From CAVVMA01 sp963830715 (GTDB lineage Bacteria; Desulfobacterota; Binatia; Binatales; Binataceae), in contig CAWHNS010000005.1 of the NCBI GenBank assembly GCA_963830715.1, positions 1-64,000 on the forward strand: a stretch of 64,000 bases of DNA. The letters are read 5' to 3'. The translations under genes and the position numbers were made by a program. The stretch's first letter is position 1; every line of letters starts with the position of its first letter. The notes beneath the pieces are model-generated. The model searched no databases, was not told the origin of the DNA, and worked only from the letters and a program-made list of their open reading frames with translations. Positions 35,460-43,192 of this stretch are shown piece after piece.

Positions 35460-36671
35460 TCAGCGGCCGGCGAGAAAGGTGCCGTTGCGGCTGTTCAGAT
35501 CGATCAGATCGAAGACGCCGTTGCGGCTCACGATATTTGCGTGATAGCGCGACACCGAGGCGTGATTCACTACCACGTCGTTGTCCAGCGCGCGCCCAAG
35601 GCGCGTGACCGCTCCGCTGCGCACTCCGAAGGCGCGGCCCTCGGAATCGAGCAGGCGCGGCAAATGATCCGCCGTCGGTGGCGATGCGGCTGACAGCGGT
35701 GCCGCCGGCATCACCGGCTGGGAGACGGACGGCCGGGACAGCATCGCGCTGGCCGGCATCTTGCGCAGATGAAAGGCCAGCTCGTAGTTGCCGATCCTCA
35801 GGCGATCGCCCTCGTGCAGATCCGCGCTCTCTATTCGTGCGCCGTTCAGAAAAACTCCCTTCTGCGGACTCAGACTCTTGAGGACGTAGGTGTCGCCGCG
35901 CCGCGCGATCTCGGCGTGACGCGGGAGAACGTCCGGATCGCCGAACAATCCGACCGCGTTCTCCTCGGCGCGGCCCAGGGTCGCGACCGCGCGCTCCAAC
36001 CTATATTGACGTCCACGCAGCCGTCCGGCTTCGACGCTCAGCCACGCGGCCTTGGTCAGCTCCTGAACGAGGCCAATCAGAAGGCCGATCGCGAGTCCGA
36101 TCGCGCAGAAGCCGACCAGGCGCGAGGCCAGTCCGCCCATGTTCTGGCCGATCACATCGAAGACCAGGCCGCCGATAAATCCGCCGACCCATCCGCCGGC
36201 CGCGCCCTTCACCAGGTTGGACAGGGAGAAGCTTGCCAGTCCCACGCCCGCGCCAAGCATCAGGCCCATCAGGGTCCAGCCGGTGATGCGCCCGAGAAAA
36301 AGGTAGAAGACCGAACCCTGGTGATTGACGCCCCATCCGCCGGCGTTGAGGATATAGCTGAAAGCCAGGTTGGAGTAGTAAGTCGCGGGCAGCGAGAGCA
36401 GAGCGCAAATCACGAACCCGCGGATGAATCTCCGCTTGCTCTGCGCGGTTATCTCGATGCTCTGTCCTTCGGCGGCGAGAATCAGTCCTCCGATCAAACC
36501 CGACAGGATCGCCATCGCGGTGAAATTCGCGATGATGTCGGTGGTGGACTGGACCTCGGTCAGGCTGTGGCCGTGGCTGGCGATCTCCACCGGCAGCCAT
36601 CCGAGCCCGCCACCGGCCAGGCCGGCCAGCGCCTTCAGGATCAGTTCGCGCCGGTTGAGGTTGCTGTTCAT
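35460..36671 (-). CDS. Membrane protein with two FHA domains, ended by an in-frame TGA
   Basis: 403 residues as read. Several membrane helices occupy residues about 45-220 (ILSGLIGGLILAA, GLMLGAGVGLASF, LVGFCAIGLAIGLLIGLV). FHA 1 (about 240-310) has GRAEENAVGLFGDP and KGVFLNGARI. FHA 2 (about 345-403) has TRLGRALDNDVVVNHASVSRYHA and LIDLNSRNGTFLAGR. A TGA at 35462-35460 then interrupts the last strands. The same frame continues IAEARIASGDSIKLGDMQFT to a stop at 35390-35388. FHA domains bind phosphothreonine, so the kinase downstream is the likely partner. Confidence 0.75.
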   Translation of the reverse strand: MNSNLNRRELILKALAGLAGGGLGWLPVEIASHGHSLTEVQSTTDIIANFTAMAILSGLIGGLILAAEGQSIEITAQSKRRFIRGFVICALLSLPATYYSNLAFSYILNAGGWGVNHQGSVFYLFLGRITGWTLMGLMLGAGVGLASFSLSNLVKGAAGGWVGGFIGGLVFDVIGQNMGGLASRLVGFCAIGLAIGLLIGLVQELTKAAWLSVEAGRLRGRQYRLERAVATLGRAEENAVGLFGDPDVLPRHAEIARRGDTYVLKSLSPQKGVFLNGARIESADLHEGDRLRIGNYELAFHLRKMPASAMLSRPSVSQPVMPAAPLSAASPPTADHLPRLLDSEGRAFGVRSGAVTRLGRALDNDVVVNHASVSRYHANIVSRNGVFDLIDLNSRNGTFLAGR

Positions 36672-36958
36672 ACGAGTTTCCCGCGGCCGACAGCTATTGG
36701 GACGATCGCATAGTCATAATAGCCCGGCTGCATAGTCGGTAAAACGTCGCGGATTGCCGTTGCTCAACCTCCAAAAAGCGGCGAGAGGAGAATTCTGCGA
36801 TCAAACTCGCGAGCGTCGCGTCCCGGAGCGGCGGAACGGTCTGATTGGAAATCGGCGCGCAATTGACAAACGTACCAATAGGAGTAGTCTCCATGCGACC
36901 TTTAATCCTCAACAGAATCGGGACGGCTGACGGGAGCCAGCCGGTGGAGACTCTGAAG
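36672..36958. other. Divergent gap between FHA gene and exported-protein gene
   Basis: 287 bases. A TATTAT element on the minus strand near 36720 and a TTGACA near 36866 on plus could be promoter parts for the two divergent genes. A second possible start for the plus gene lies at 36893 with AGGAG upstream. Confidence 0.4.
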
Positions 36959-38845
36959 ATGCTACAAAAACATCGACTGCGCGTACGTGTATTGATGGCG
37001 GTCGTTTTCACCATCATGCTGATCGACGCGTCTCCAAGATCCGTCTCGGGTCAGTCTCCGATGACCACCTTTTCTTTGGGACCAGCGGGTACGGACTACC
37101 TGGGAAATTCCAGCACCCTGATGCTCGCCGTGTATCTGAACAATACCGGCAATAACGCAGCGTCCGGGGTGACAATAAGTTCTATCGGAATAAATGGCGC
37201 TCAGCTTCTTACTCCATTGCCACTGCTGGGTCAGATCAATGCGGGCGGAAGCGCAATTCTCGACGCTAATTTCAGCGGCACATTTACTCCGGGCGACGCC
37301 TACGAACTGTCCGTGAGCGGTACTTACGGAATTAACTTGGCGTTCACGGCCCAAACCCGGATTGCCTTGCCCCCTGCGGCGCCCGGAGCCGCTTCCGCGA
37401 GGAAAGGCGCCGTACTATCAAGGGTTGTTACCGGCGGAAAATTCAAGCCCATAAAAATGCCGATGAATTTTAACGAGGCGAACGAACTGTCGTCATGGGT
37501 CGTTCCCAATGGACCCTTTGTTGCCGTTACCCCGAGCAATGTCACTGGACGCGTTGGGAACGCGAACGGGAGCGGTACGGGGGCGCAATCGGCGGGTCCG
37601 GCTGATCCTTCAGTCACTTTTCTCGCCAACGATTCGGAGCATCTCCCTTCCGGCGGCTTCAACGGCCAAGCGAGTACGGTTGCAGAGCCTAGCGGCGGCG
37701 CAAACACCGGCGGTGTGATCTTCTCCACGGCAAACTGGCTTGCGGCTTATTCGACCAACAGCGGCGGCAGCTTCAAGACAGTAAATCCGACGACCATCTT
37801 CCCGAACGACGCGGTGGGGTACTGCTGCGACCAGATTGTGCAATATGTGCCGAAAATTGATCGCTTCATTTGGCTGCTGCAGGGCAACGGCGTTCGGATT
37901 GCCTCAGCTAGTCCGGCCGCGGTCAAGAGCAGCAAAGCCACCGCGTGGACATACTGGAATCTAACCCCGCAGTTTTTCGGCCTCAGCCGCAGCGCCTCGC
38001 TCGATTACCCTCACCTGTCGGTAGGAGCGAATGACCTGTACATGAGCATCGACGAAGTGGGCGTAGGACTGCTGGTTGCACGCATCCCGCTCTCCCAAAT
38101 CAAGGCGGGCGGCACGATCAACGTTCCTTACACCGATCCCACCTTGAGTCCCCAGGCCTACGCCGGCACGGTCACCCAGAATACGTTGACCGAAGTCTAT
38201 TGGGCCGGCCACAACAGCACCAGCAACATGCGGATTTTCTCCTGGGCGGATAGTTCGGGCAACTACTCCTGGCAGGACATCGGAATTGGGAGCTGGTCAA
38301 ATAGCAACCTCTCCTCGACCACGCCCGACGGCATGAACTGGATGACCAAGCTGGCCGGCTTCCCGGGCACCGGCGTGATAGGCGCGACCCGATCCGGGAA
38401 CAACCTCTGGTTCGCCTGGAGCGCAGGCACGGACAATAATTTCAACGACCCTCACGTCGAGATGGTGGAACTCGATCAAAGCTTTAACCTTCTCCAGCAG
38501 GTGCAGATCTGGAGTCCGGATTACTCGTATGCTTATCCGGCCCTGGCCACCAATGCCTGCACCGGAGAGATCGGTTTTTCGCTGGAGGGCGGCGGTGACG
38601 GCAATTTCGAGAATCATCTCGTAGGCTTTTGGGGAGATTTCAGCGCCTACACTATAACTGCCAGCAACCTCGGGACGACCCGTTTCGGAGATTACGTGAC
38701 GATCCGGCAGGATCCCGGCCACTCCGGCGCCTTCTTTGACGCGTTCGGCTATGGGCTCGACACGGTGAAGGGCCTCAAGGGGCCGCAGACCGACGTGCAC
38801 TACGTTCTCTTTGGCCGAGGAAACGGAAAGTCTTGCGGGGGTTGA
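36959..38845 (+). CDS. Large exported protein of unknown function
   Basis: About 628 residues. Start chosen at MLQKHRLRVRVLMAVVFTIM for its signal peptide and GGAG nine bases upstream. Residues ~35-140 form a beta sandwich like a CARDB/DUF11 domain (LMLAVYLNNTGNNAASGVTI). The rest resembles a multi-blade exo-alpha-sialidase/propeller type (NTGGVIFSTANWLAAYSTNSGGSF, GYCCDQIVQYVPKIDRFIWL, VEMVELDQSFNLLQQVQIW). Asn/Ser-rich and less GC-rich than its neighbours. No partner gene visible. Confidence 0.6.
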   Translation: MLQKHRLRVRVLMAVVFTIMLIDASPRSVSGQSPMTTFSLGPAGTDYLGNSSTLMLAVYLNNTGNNAASGVTISSIGINGAQLLTPLPLLGQINAGGSAILDANFSGTFTPGDAYELSVSGTYGINLAFTAQTRIALPPAAPGAASARKGAVLSRVVTGGKFKPIKMPMNFNEANELSSWVVPNGPFVAVTPSNVTGRVGNANGSGTGAQSAGPADPSVTFLANDSEHLPSGGFNGQASTVAEPSGGANTGGVIFSTANWLAAYSTNSGGSFKTVNPTTIFPNDAVGYCCDQIVQYVPKIDRFIWLLQGNGVRIASASPAAVKSSKATAWTYWNLTPQFFGLSRSASLDYPHLSVGANDLYMSIDEVGVGLLVARIPLSQIKAGGTINVPYTDPTLSPQAYAGTVTQNTLTEVYWAGHNSTSNMRIFSWADSSGNYSWQDIGIGSWSNSNLSSTTPDGMNWMTKLAGFPGTGVIGATRSGNNLWFAWSAGTDNNFNDPHVEMVELDQSFNLLQQVQIWSPDYSYAYPALATNACTGEIGFSLEGGGDGNFENHLVGFWGDFSAYTITASNLGTTRFGDYVTIRQDPGHSGAFFDAFGYGLDTVKGLKGPQTDVHYVLFGRGNGKSCGG

Positions 38846-38980
38846 AATCCGAGCTAAGTGGGGAGGGGCTTGCTCCTTCCCACCGCGGGTTGAAATCCAG
38901 CTCAAGTGATGCTTCCGCAAGCGGTCTTGACGACGGCGAGGGGGGCGCACGTCACACGCCTCGTCTGGCAAGGATAGACT

Positions 38981-39304
38981 ATGGCGACGACTCGTATCTC
39001 AGCGAGTTCTGAGATGAGAGGCGTTCAGTTTTTTGCGGCGTCTGTTTCGTTATGCGCCCTCTTGTTGGCCGCGGGCGAGAACCCATCGCCCGGTCCTCCG
39101 GCTTCAGAACCTGCGGCCTCTTCCTCTGCTGCTCCGCATACCGTGAGTGGCGGCCATTACCCGCCTCAACCGCTAAATTTCTCCGATAAGGTAAACCAGG
39201 GCCCCGGCTGGAAAGTACCGGTGGGGCCGTATTGTCCGCTCGCGCAGCCTTCCAGGGACTCGTCCACGAAAGAGGCGCCGAAAGCAGATCGACCGAGCGA
39301 CTAG
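38981..39304 (+). CDS. Small exported Pro/Ser-rich protein, hypothetical
   Basis: 107 residues. An N-terminal hydrophobic stretch (GVQFFAASVSLCALLLAAGE) is followed by a Pro/Ala/Ser-rich linker (SPGPPASEPAASSSAAPHTV) and a polar tail with one Cys. No family recognised. The upstream 135 bases hold an imperfect direct repeat (GGTTGAAATCC-AGCT-AAGTG, 38842 and 38887). Confidence 0.45.
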   Translation: MATTRISASSEMRGVQFFAASVSLCALLLAAGENPSPGPPASEPAASSSAAPHTVSGGHYPPQPLNFSDKVNQGPGWKVPVGPYCPLAQPSRDSSTKEAPKADRPSD

Positions 39305-39376
39305 ATTCTTTCGCGAAACTATCGTCTCGCGGCAGGGCTTGCACGCAGCCTGGTTCGATCGCATCTTCAGTGAGCG

Positions 39377-40624
39377 ATGGCGTCCAAACTCACGACCCTT
39401 GTTCCGGAAGCATTCGGCCCGCTCCAGGGAGTGAAAATCGTTTCCACCGGCACGCTGATCGCGCAGCCGTTCGCCGCCGCGCTCGCGGCCGAGATGGGCG
39501 CCGAGGTGATCCAGGTCGAGCGGCCCGGCGCGGGCGACGTCGGATGGCGCACGCTTGGCATTCGCCTCGAGACCCGCGATGGCAGCCCGCCGATCTCAAC
39601 CAACTGGATTCAGGAACGGCGGAACGTCTTCTGCGTGACGCTCGATCTCTCCCGGCCGCGCGGGCGCGAGCTTTTCCTCCGGATAGCCGCGCGCGCCGAC
39701 ATATGGATGGAGAGCTCGAAACCCGGCACTTATCAGCACTGGGGACTCGACGACGCCGCCCTGTGGAAAATCAATCCCCGGCTGGTGATCGCTCATACTT
39801 CCGGCTACGGCCAGCAGGGACATCCGGAATACGTCGGCCGCGCTTCTTACGATATCGTCGGGCAGGCCTTCGGCGGGATGATGCAACAGACGGGATATCC
39901 CGACCCGACTCCGCCGACTCGGGCCGCCCCCTGGATCGGCGACTATCTCACGGCGCTGTTCACGCTATGGTCGTCGCTGGCCGGACTGACGTACGCGCGA
40001 TCCACGGGAAAGGGGCAGGCCATCGATGTGGCCCAGTACGAGGCGATCCATCACGTGCTCGGCGGCACGATGATCGAATACTTCGAGCGGGGCGTAGTGC
40101 GAGAGCGATCGGGAAACAAGGCGCAGGGCTTTCAGCCGCTCGACAGCTTCCTTGCCTCCGATGGATGGGTCGTGCTGGGAGCGCTGTCCGAGGTTTACGA
40201 CCGCCTGTGCCGGCTGATTGGCCTGGACCCGCGGGAAGCGAAATGGCAGAGCGCGCGGGTCAACCTCGATTCGATTGAAGGAATCGAGTTCGACGCGATC
40301 CTGCGCGGATGGGTAAGCGAACGCCCGGTGGCCAAGGTCGTGCGAATGATGAACGAGGCCAAGGTCCCATGCTCGCCGATCATGTCGAGCAAGGACATGG
40401 CGGAGGACCCGCACTATCAGGCGCGCGCGATGCACATCGAGTGGGAGGACGAGCAGGTGGGCCGCGTGAAGGGAATCGGGATCGCGCCGAAGTTCTCGCT
40501 GACGCCGGGCAGGGTCTTTCGGGGCTCGGTGGGAATCGGCCACGACAACCGCCGCGTGTACGCTGAATTGCTGGGCCTGACGAATGAGGAGCTAGAGAGC
40601 CTGGCCCGCGACAAAGTGATCTGA
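39377..40624 (+). CDS. CaiB/BaiF-type class III CoA transferase
   Basis: 415 residues, full length, no frameshift. GPLQGVKIVSTGTLIAQPFAAALAAEMGAEVIQVERPG is the family's nucleotide-fold opening. NVFCVTLDLSRPRGRELFLR, ASYDIVGQAFGGMM (likely the catalytic Asp) and GKGQAIDVAQYEAI follow. It moves CoA between carboxylic acids. Substrate unknown. It stands alone; the nuclease-bearing repeat element begins 15 bases after its stop. Confidence 0.85.
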   Translation: MASKLTTLVPEAFGPLQGVKIVSTGTLIAQPFAAALAAEMGAEVIQVERPGAGDVGWRTLGIRLETRDGSPPISTNWIQERRNVFCVTLDLSRPRGRELFLRIAARADIWMESSKPGTYQHWGLDDAALWKINPRLVIAHTSGYGQQGHPEYVGRASYDIVGQAFGGMMQQTGYPDPTPPTRAAPWIGDYLTALFTLWSSLAGLTYARSTGKGQAIDVAQYEAIHHVLGGTMIEYFERGVVRERSGNKAQGFQPLDSFLASDGWVVLGALSEVYDRLCRLIGLDPREAKWQSARVNLDSIEGIEFDAILRGWVSERPVAKVVRMMNEAKVPCSPIMSSKDMAEDPHYQARAMHIEWEDEQVGRVKGIGIAPKFSLTPGRVFRGSVGIGHDNRRVYAELLGLTNEELESLARDKVI

Positions 40625-40727
40625 TTTCAGTCGGAGATAAACCACAAAGACTCGAAGGCAGGCACAAGGAGAAAATTTCCTTCGCGCCTTGGCGGCGAAT
40701 AAGCACCATTGCTGCGAAGCGCCTTAA

Positions 40728-40774
40728 GCCCTCTCCCGCGAACGGGAGAGGGTGAGGGTGAGGGTCCTACAGAG
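40728..40774. repeat. Inner inverted repeat, left (family A)
   Basis: CCTCTCCC-GCGAAC-GGGAGAGG hairpin followed by GTGAGGGTGAGGGTCCTACA. Inverted partner at 41144-41190. Confidence 0.85.
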
Positions 40775-40815
40775 TAAAATTGCTCTGTCTCTTTCGTGCA
40801 ACTGAGGGAGTGGCT

Positions 40816-41151
40816 GTGGCTTCGATTATCGAGGCTCGCGACCGATCGCGGCGGCTGCGCCGCGAACCGACAGATGCCGAAGCCAAGCTCTGGTCGCGGT
40901 TGCGCGCGCGCCAGCTTGGAGTGAAGTTCAGGCGGCAGCATCCGATAGGGCCATTTATCGTGGACTTCTGCTGTGTCGCGCGGCGACTAGTCGTCGAGCT
41001 TGATGGTGGGCAGCATGTCGAGCGCCAACAATACGACGCTCGACGAACCGCATATCTGTCGCGGCGCGGATATCGTGTCATACGATTCTGGGACGATGTC
41101 GTCTTGACCCATGTCAACGATGTGCTGGAGCAAATCAGAATTTCTCTGTAG
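40816..41151 (+). CDS. DUF559 (Vsr-like PD-(D/E)XK) endonuclease
   Basis: About 111 residues from GTG 40816, with GAGGG 8 bases upstream. Family signature intact: LRREPTDAEAKLWSRLRARQ (Glu), VKFRRQHPIGPFIVDFCCVARRLVVELDGGQH (Asp and E-x-D), DARRTAYLSRRGYRVIRFWDDVV. DUF559 proteins are related to very-short-patch-repair nucleases, so single-strand or end cutting of DNA is expected. All expected catalytic acids are present. It is the sole gene of the nested inverted-repeat element; its TAG lies in the right inner repeat. Mobilisation of the repeats is an inference. Confidence 0.8.
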   Translation: MASIIEARDRSRRLRREPTDAEAKLWSRLRARQLGVKFRRQHPIGPFIVDFCCVARRLVVELDGGQHVERQQYDARRTAYLSRRGYRVIRFWDDVVLTHVNDVLEQIRISL

Positions 41152-41190
41152 GACCCTCACCCTCGCCCTCTCCCATACTATGGGAGAGGG
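41144..41190. repeat. Inner inverted repeat, right (family A)
   Basis: CTCTGTAGGACCCTCACCCT, then CCCTCTCCC-ATACTAT-GGGAGAGGG. Inverted partner of 40728-40774. Confidence 0.85.
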
Positions 41191-41243
41191 AACTGATGCA
41201 GCACAAGAAGAAAGATTCTTTGTGCCTGCGTGCCTTTGTGGTG

Positions 41244-41565
41244 CGTCTTCCTACAGCGGCGAAAAACTCGGCGCGGGACGCGGGATCGGGCGAGTGGCGG
41301 CCTTGCCGAGCGCGCAACCGTTCGGGCTTGAGCGTCGTGGGGCGTGGCGCCCGCTGCCAGACGCGGTGTTTCCCCAAGGGTGCGCTGGCGTACCGCGTCT
41401 CGTCTTTCCCCTGCTCCACCGCATGCGCTACATACAGGCGGCTCGCAGGGGCGGCGAAGGGCGGGAATCAGTTCGTGGTCGCCTGCAGGCTCCCGCGGTC
41501 TCGCGCTGCCTGACCGCCCTTGTACGGCGCGCCGCGAGCAGGAAGACAGAGAAAGGCAGGGAACG
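41244..41565. other. Gap before the GIY-YIG gene
   Basis: 322 bases with no convincing gene. At 41271-41320 it carries GCGGGATCGGGCGAG and TTGCCGAGCGCGC, both also present in the last codons of the kinase-SIS gene at 43221-43265, which brackets the two genes between. Confidence 0.5.
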
Positions 41566-42036
41566 ATGGCCACGAGCGAATTGGATGTCCAGTGGTCCAG
41601 TGAGGTGCCGTTCGAGCCGCTCGCCATCGACCGCCAGGTTCCCGACAGTGCAGGGGTATATAAGATTCTCCAGAGCGAGACATATTCGCGGTACAGCGGA
41701 TGCACGCGAATCCTCAAGATCGGGAAGTCAGAGACAAGCCTCCGGGACGAGCTCGCAAACCACTTCGTCCGGCATACAACTGCTAACCGCCTCTCACGAG
41801 TTCGAAAACGCCCTGGCCTCCGCGTTTCCGTCGTGTTCGCGGTTCTTGCGCGAGGTCTCGCGGCACAAAAGGAGAATGAGCTTCTTCGCAGGTTCGAGGA
41901 CGAGCGCTCGGATCTTCCCGTCCTCAACTCCCAGCGGGGCTATGCGCGGAGCGCCGATGGCCATTACCGTACGTCGGGCCCGGTCAACTTCTTAGGTCGC
42001 GCGAATCCGCAGCCGCCGTCTCACCTTCGGGAATAG
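41566..42036 (+). CDS. GIY-YIG-like nuclease domain protein
   Basis: 156 residues from MATSELDVQWSSEVPFEPLA. GVYKILQSETYSRYSGCTRILKIGKSETSLRDELANHF is a variant GIY-YIG core (GVY ... YSG/KIG), and KENELLRRFEDERSDLPVLN supplies the catalytic-type Glu and Asn. Its end overlaps the convergent gene by 16 bases. Standalone GIY-YIG proteins act in repair, mobile elements or defence; which applies is unknown. Confidence 0.6.
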   Translation: MATSELDVQWSSEVPFEPLAIDRQVPDSAGVYKILQSETYSRYSGCTRILKIGKSETSLRDELANHFVRHTTANRLSRVRKRPGLRVSVVFAVLARGLAAQKENELLRRFEDERSDLPVLNSQRGYARSADGHYRTSGPVNFLGRANPQPPSHLRE

Positions 42037-43172
42037 ACGCTCCTCAGAATCTCAAGCAACTTTTCTGTGCAGAAAACCGCGTCCCGCTGACTTGCGATGC
42101 CCGATTTCCACTCGACTCCGTTTCGTCGCGATCGGAGCGAGTCCATGTCTTCCGCAACCTGCGGGGTGATCCGCCTCAGCTTCAGCCGCTTAATCGCCCG
42201 AGCCAACTTCCCCTCTTTCTGATCGTCTCTTGCCTGCGGATCGAGAGCGAGGACGATCGGTATGAGTGCTGTCCGACACAACGAAACGGCGGCCGCTGGA
42301 CTCTTGAAAACCAGCGACATGGCCTCGCGGCTCAGGCGGTCTAAATTCGGCTCAAGTTGTAGGCGCGACAGGATTTCGAGACGAGTACTTAGCGAAGGGT
42401 CGTCCTCTGAGGACCAGGATTTTCTCTGCGCGTCCGTCGACGCGACAGCGTCGCGAGCGTACTTCTGCCATTCCTCCATGCGAAAAAGCGCAGCGGCCCG
42501 CTCGTAATCGCTGAGTGCGAGCTCCGCCTGACCCAGCTCCTGATAGGCCTGAGCCCGCTTAAACCAGACCATTCCATCTTCTTCGTGTTCCCTGAACAAA
42601 TCGTTAAACGCTTCTCTGACAGAAGCCCGGCCTTTAACCGCTCGCACCCTCGCCTGCTCTGCTTGGGTGAAGACCTTGGACCAATCGGGGAAAGGCCGTC
42701 CGCGATGGTCGCACAGTTCAAGCGGGACCTTGGCACCGCAGGCCAACACGATGAGCCTCAAATAAGCCAGGCTCAATCGACTGGACGGGTTGACGATAAA
42801 CAGGAGTCGGGAAATATGTCTTTCCTCCAGTTGTCGGCCGACTTGTCGAGTATGGAGAGCAATTTCGTCATCGCCGAGCGTTGCTCCGCCAGGTGAGACA
42901 GGTTCGTCTGGATCGAGCAGGCCATCCCGCGCTGTCAGAAGTAGCAGGGGTACGTTGCGCTCTTTTGCAATTCGCTCAGCTTGTTTGACGCGCGATGTTG
43001 CCCAGCGCTGGACGGCAGGCTTCGGTTCGGGAGACGAATCGACTTCAATGGAGCAGTACGTACAACACGCCTCACTCACGGCACTCAGACCCCAGGTGGA
43101 AACTCCCGCGCCGGTAGAGACCTGGGCGCAGTTTGGCCCTCCTTCCGCGCCCTTTCTTGCGCGGACTTCCAT
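42021..43172 (-). CDS. DUF6884-like protein with TPR and HEPN/DUF4145-like C-terminus
   Basis: 383 residues. The N-terminal part (LSAVSEACCTYCSIEVDSSP, NVPLLLLTARDGLLDPDEPV, ISRLLFIVNPSSRLSLAYLR) looks like the DUF6884 alpha/beta domain. A TPR-like pair follows (MVWFKRAQAYQELGQAELAL). The C-terminus SLCRTALIPIVLALDPQ ... LRSRRNGVEWKSGIASQRDA matches the R-x-R-N pattern of DUF4145/HEPN proteins. Converges with the GIY-YIG gene. HEPN domains are often RNases in defence or stress systems; here that is a guess. Less GC-rich than the kinase-SIS gene 20 bases upstream. Confidence 0.5.
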   Translation of the reverse strand: MEVRARKGAEGGPNCAQVSTGAGVSTWGLSAVSEACCTYCSIEVDSSPEPKPAVQRWATSRVKQAERIAKERNVPLLLLTARDGLLDPDEPVSPGGATLGDDEIALHTRQVGRQLEERHISRLLFIVNPSSRLSLAYLRLIVLACGAKVPLELCDHRGRPFPDWSKVFTQAEQARVRAVKGRASVREAFNDLFREHEEDGMVWFKRAQAYQELGQAELALSDYERAAALFRMEEWQKYARDAVASTDAQRKSWSSEDDPSLSTRLEILSRLQLEPNLDRLSREAMSLVFKSPAAAVSLCRTALIPIVLALDPQARDDQKEGKLARAIKRLKLRRITPQVAEDMDSLRSRRNGVEWKSGIASQRDAVFCTEKLLEILRSVYSRR

Positions 43173-43192
43173 TTAAGCTTAAGCCCTCCGCT

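Larger units (their letters stand above)
40639..41243. mobile_element. Nested inverted-repeat element carrying a DUF559 nuclease gene
   Basis: Outer arms (family E): AACCACAAAGACTCGAAGGC at 40639 and its inverted relative GCGTGCCTTTGTGGTG ending 41243. Inner arms (family A), both 47 bases: 40728-40774 and 41144-41190. They share the inverted end AGGGTGAGGGTCCTACAGAG / CTCTGTAGGACCCTCACCCT with one mismatch over 29 bases, and each holds a CCCTCTCCC-GGGAGAGGG hairpin. The DUF559 gene fills the interior and its stop codon lies inside the right inner arm. A gene-less copy of the same arm order is at 12576-12680. Confidence 0.65.

Noticed and set aside
41344..41565. N-terminal extension of the GIY-YIG protein
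   Set aside because: The upstream codons are Arg/Ala-rich noise overlapping the repeat remnant; the ATG at 41566 fits the domain start better.
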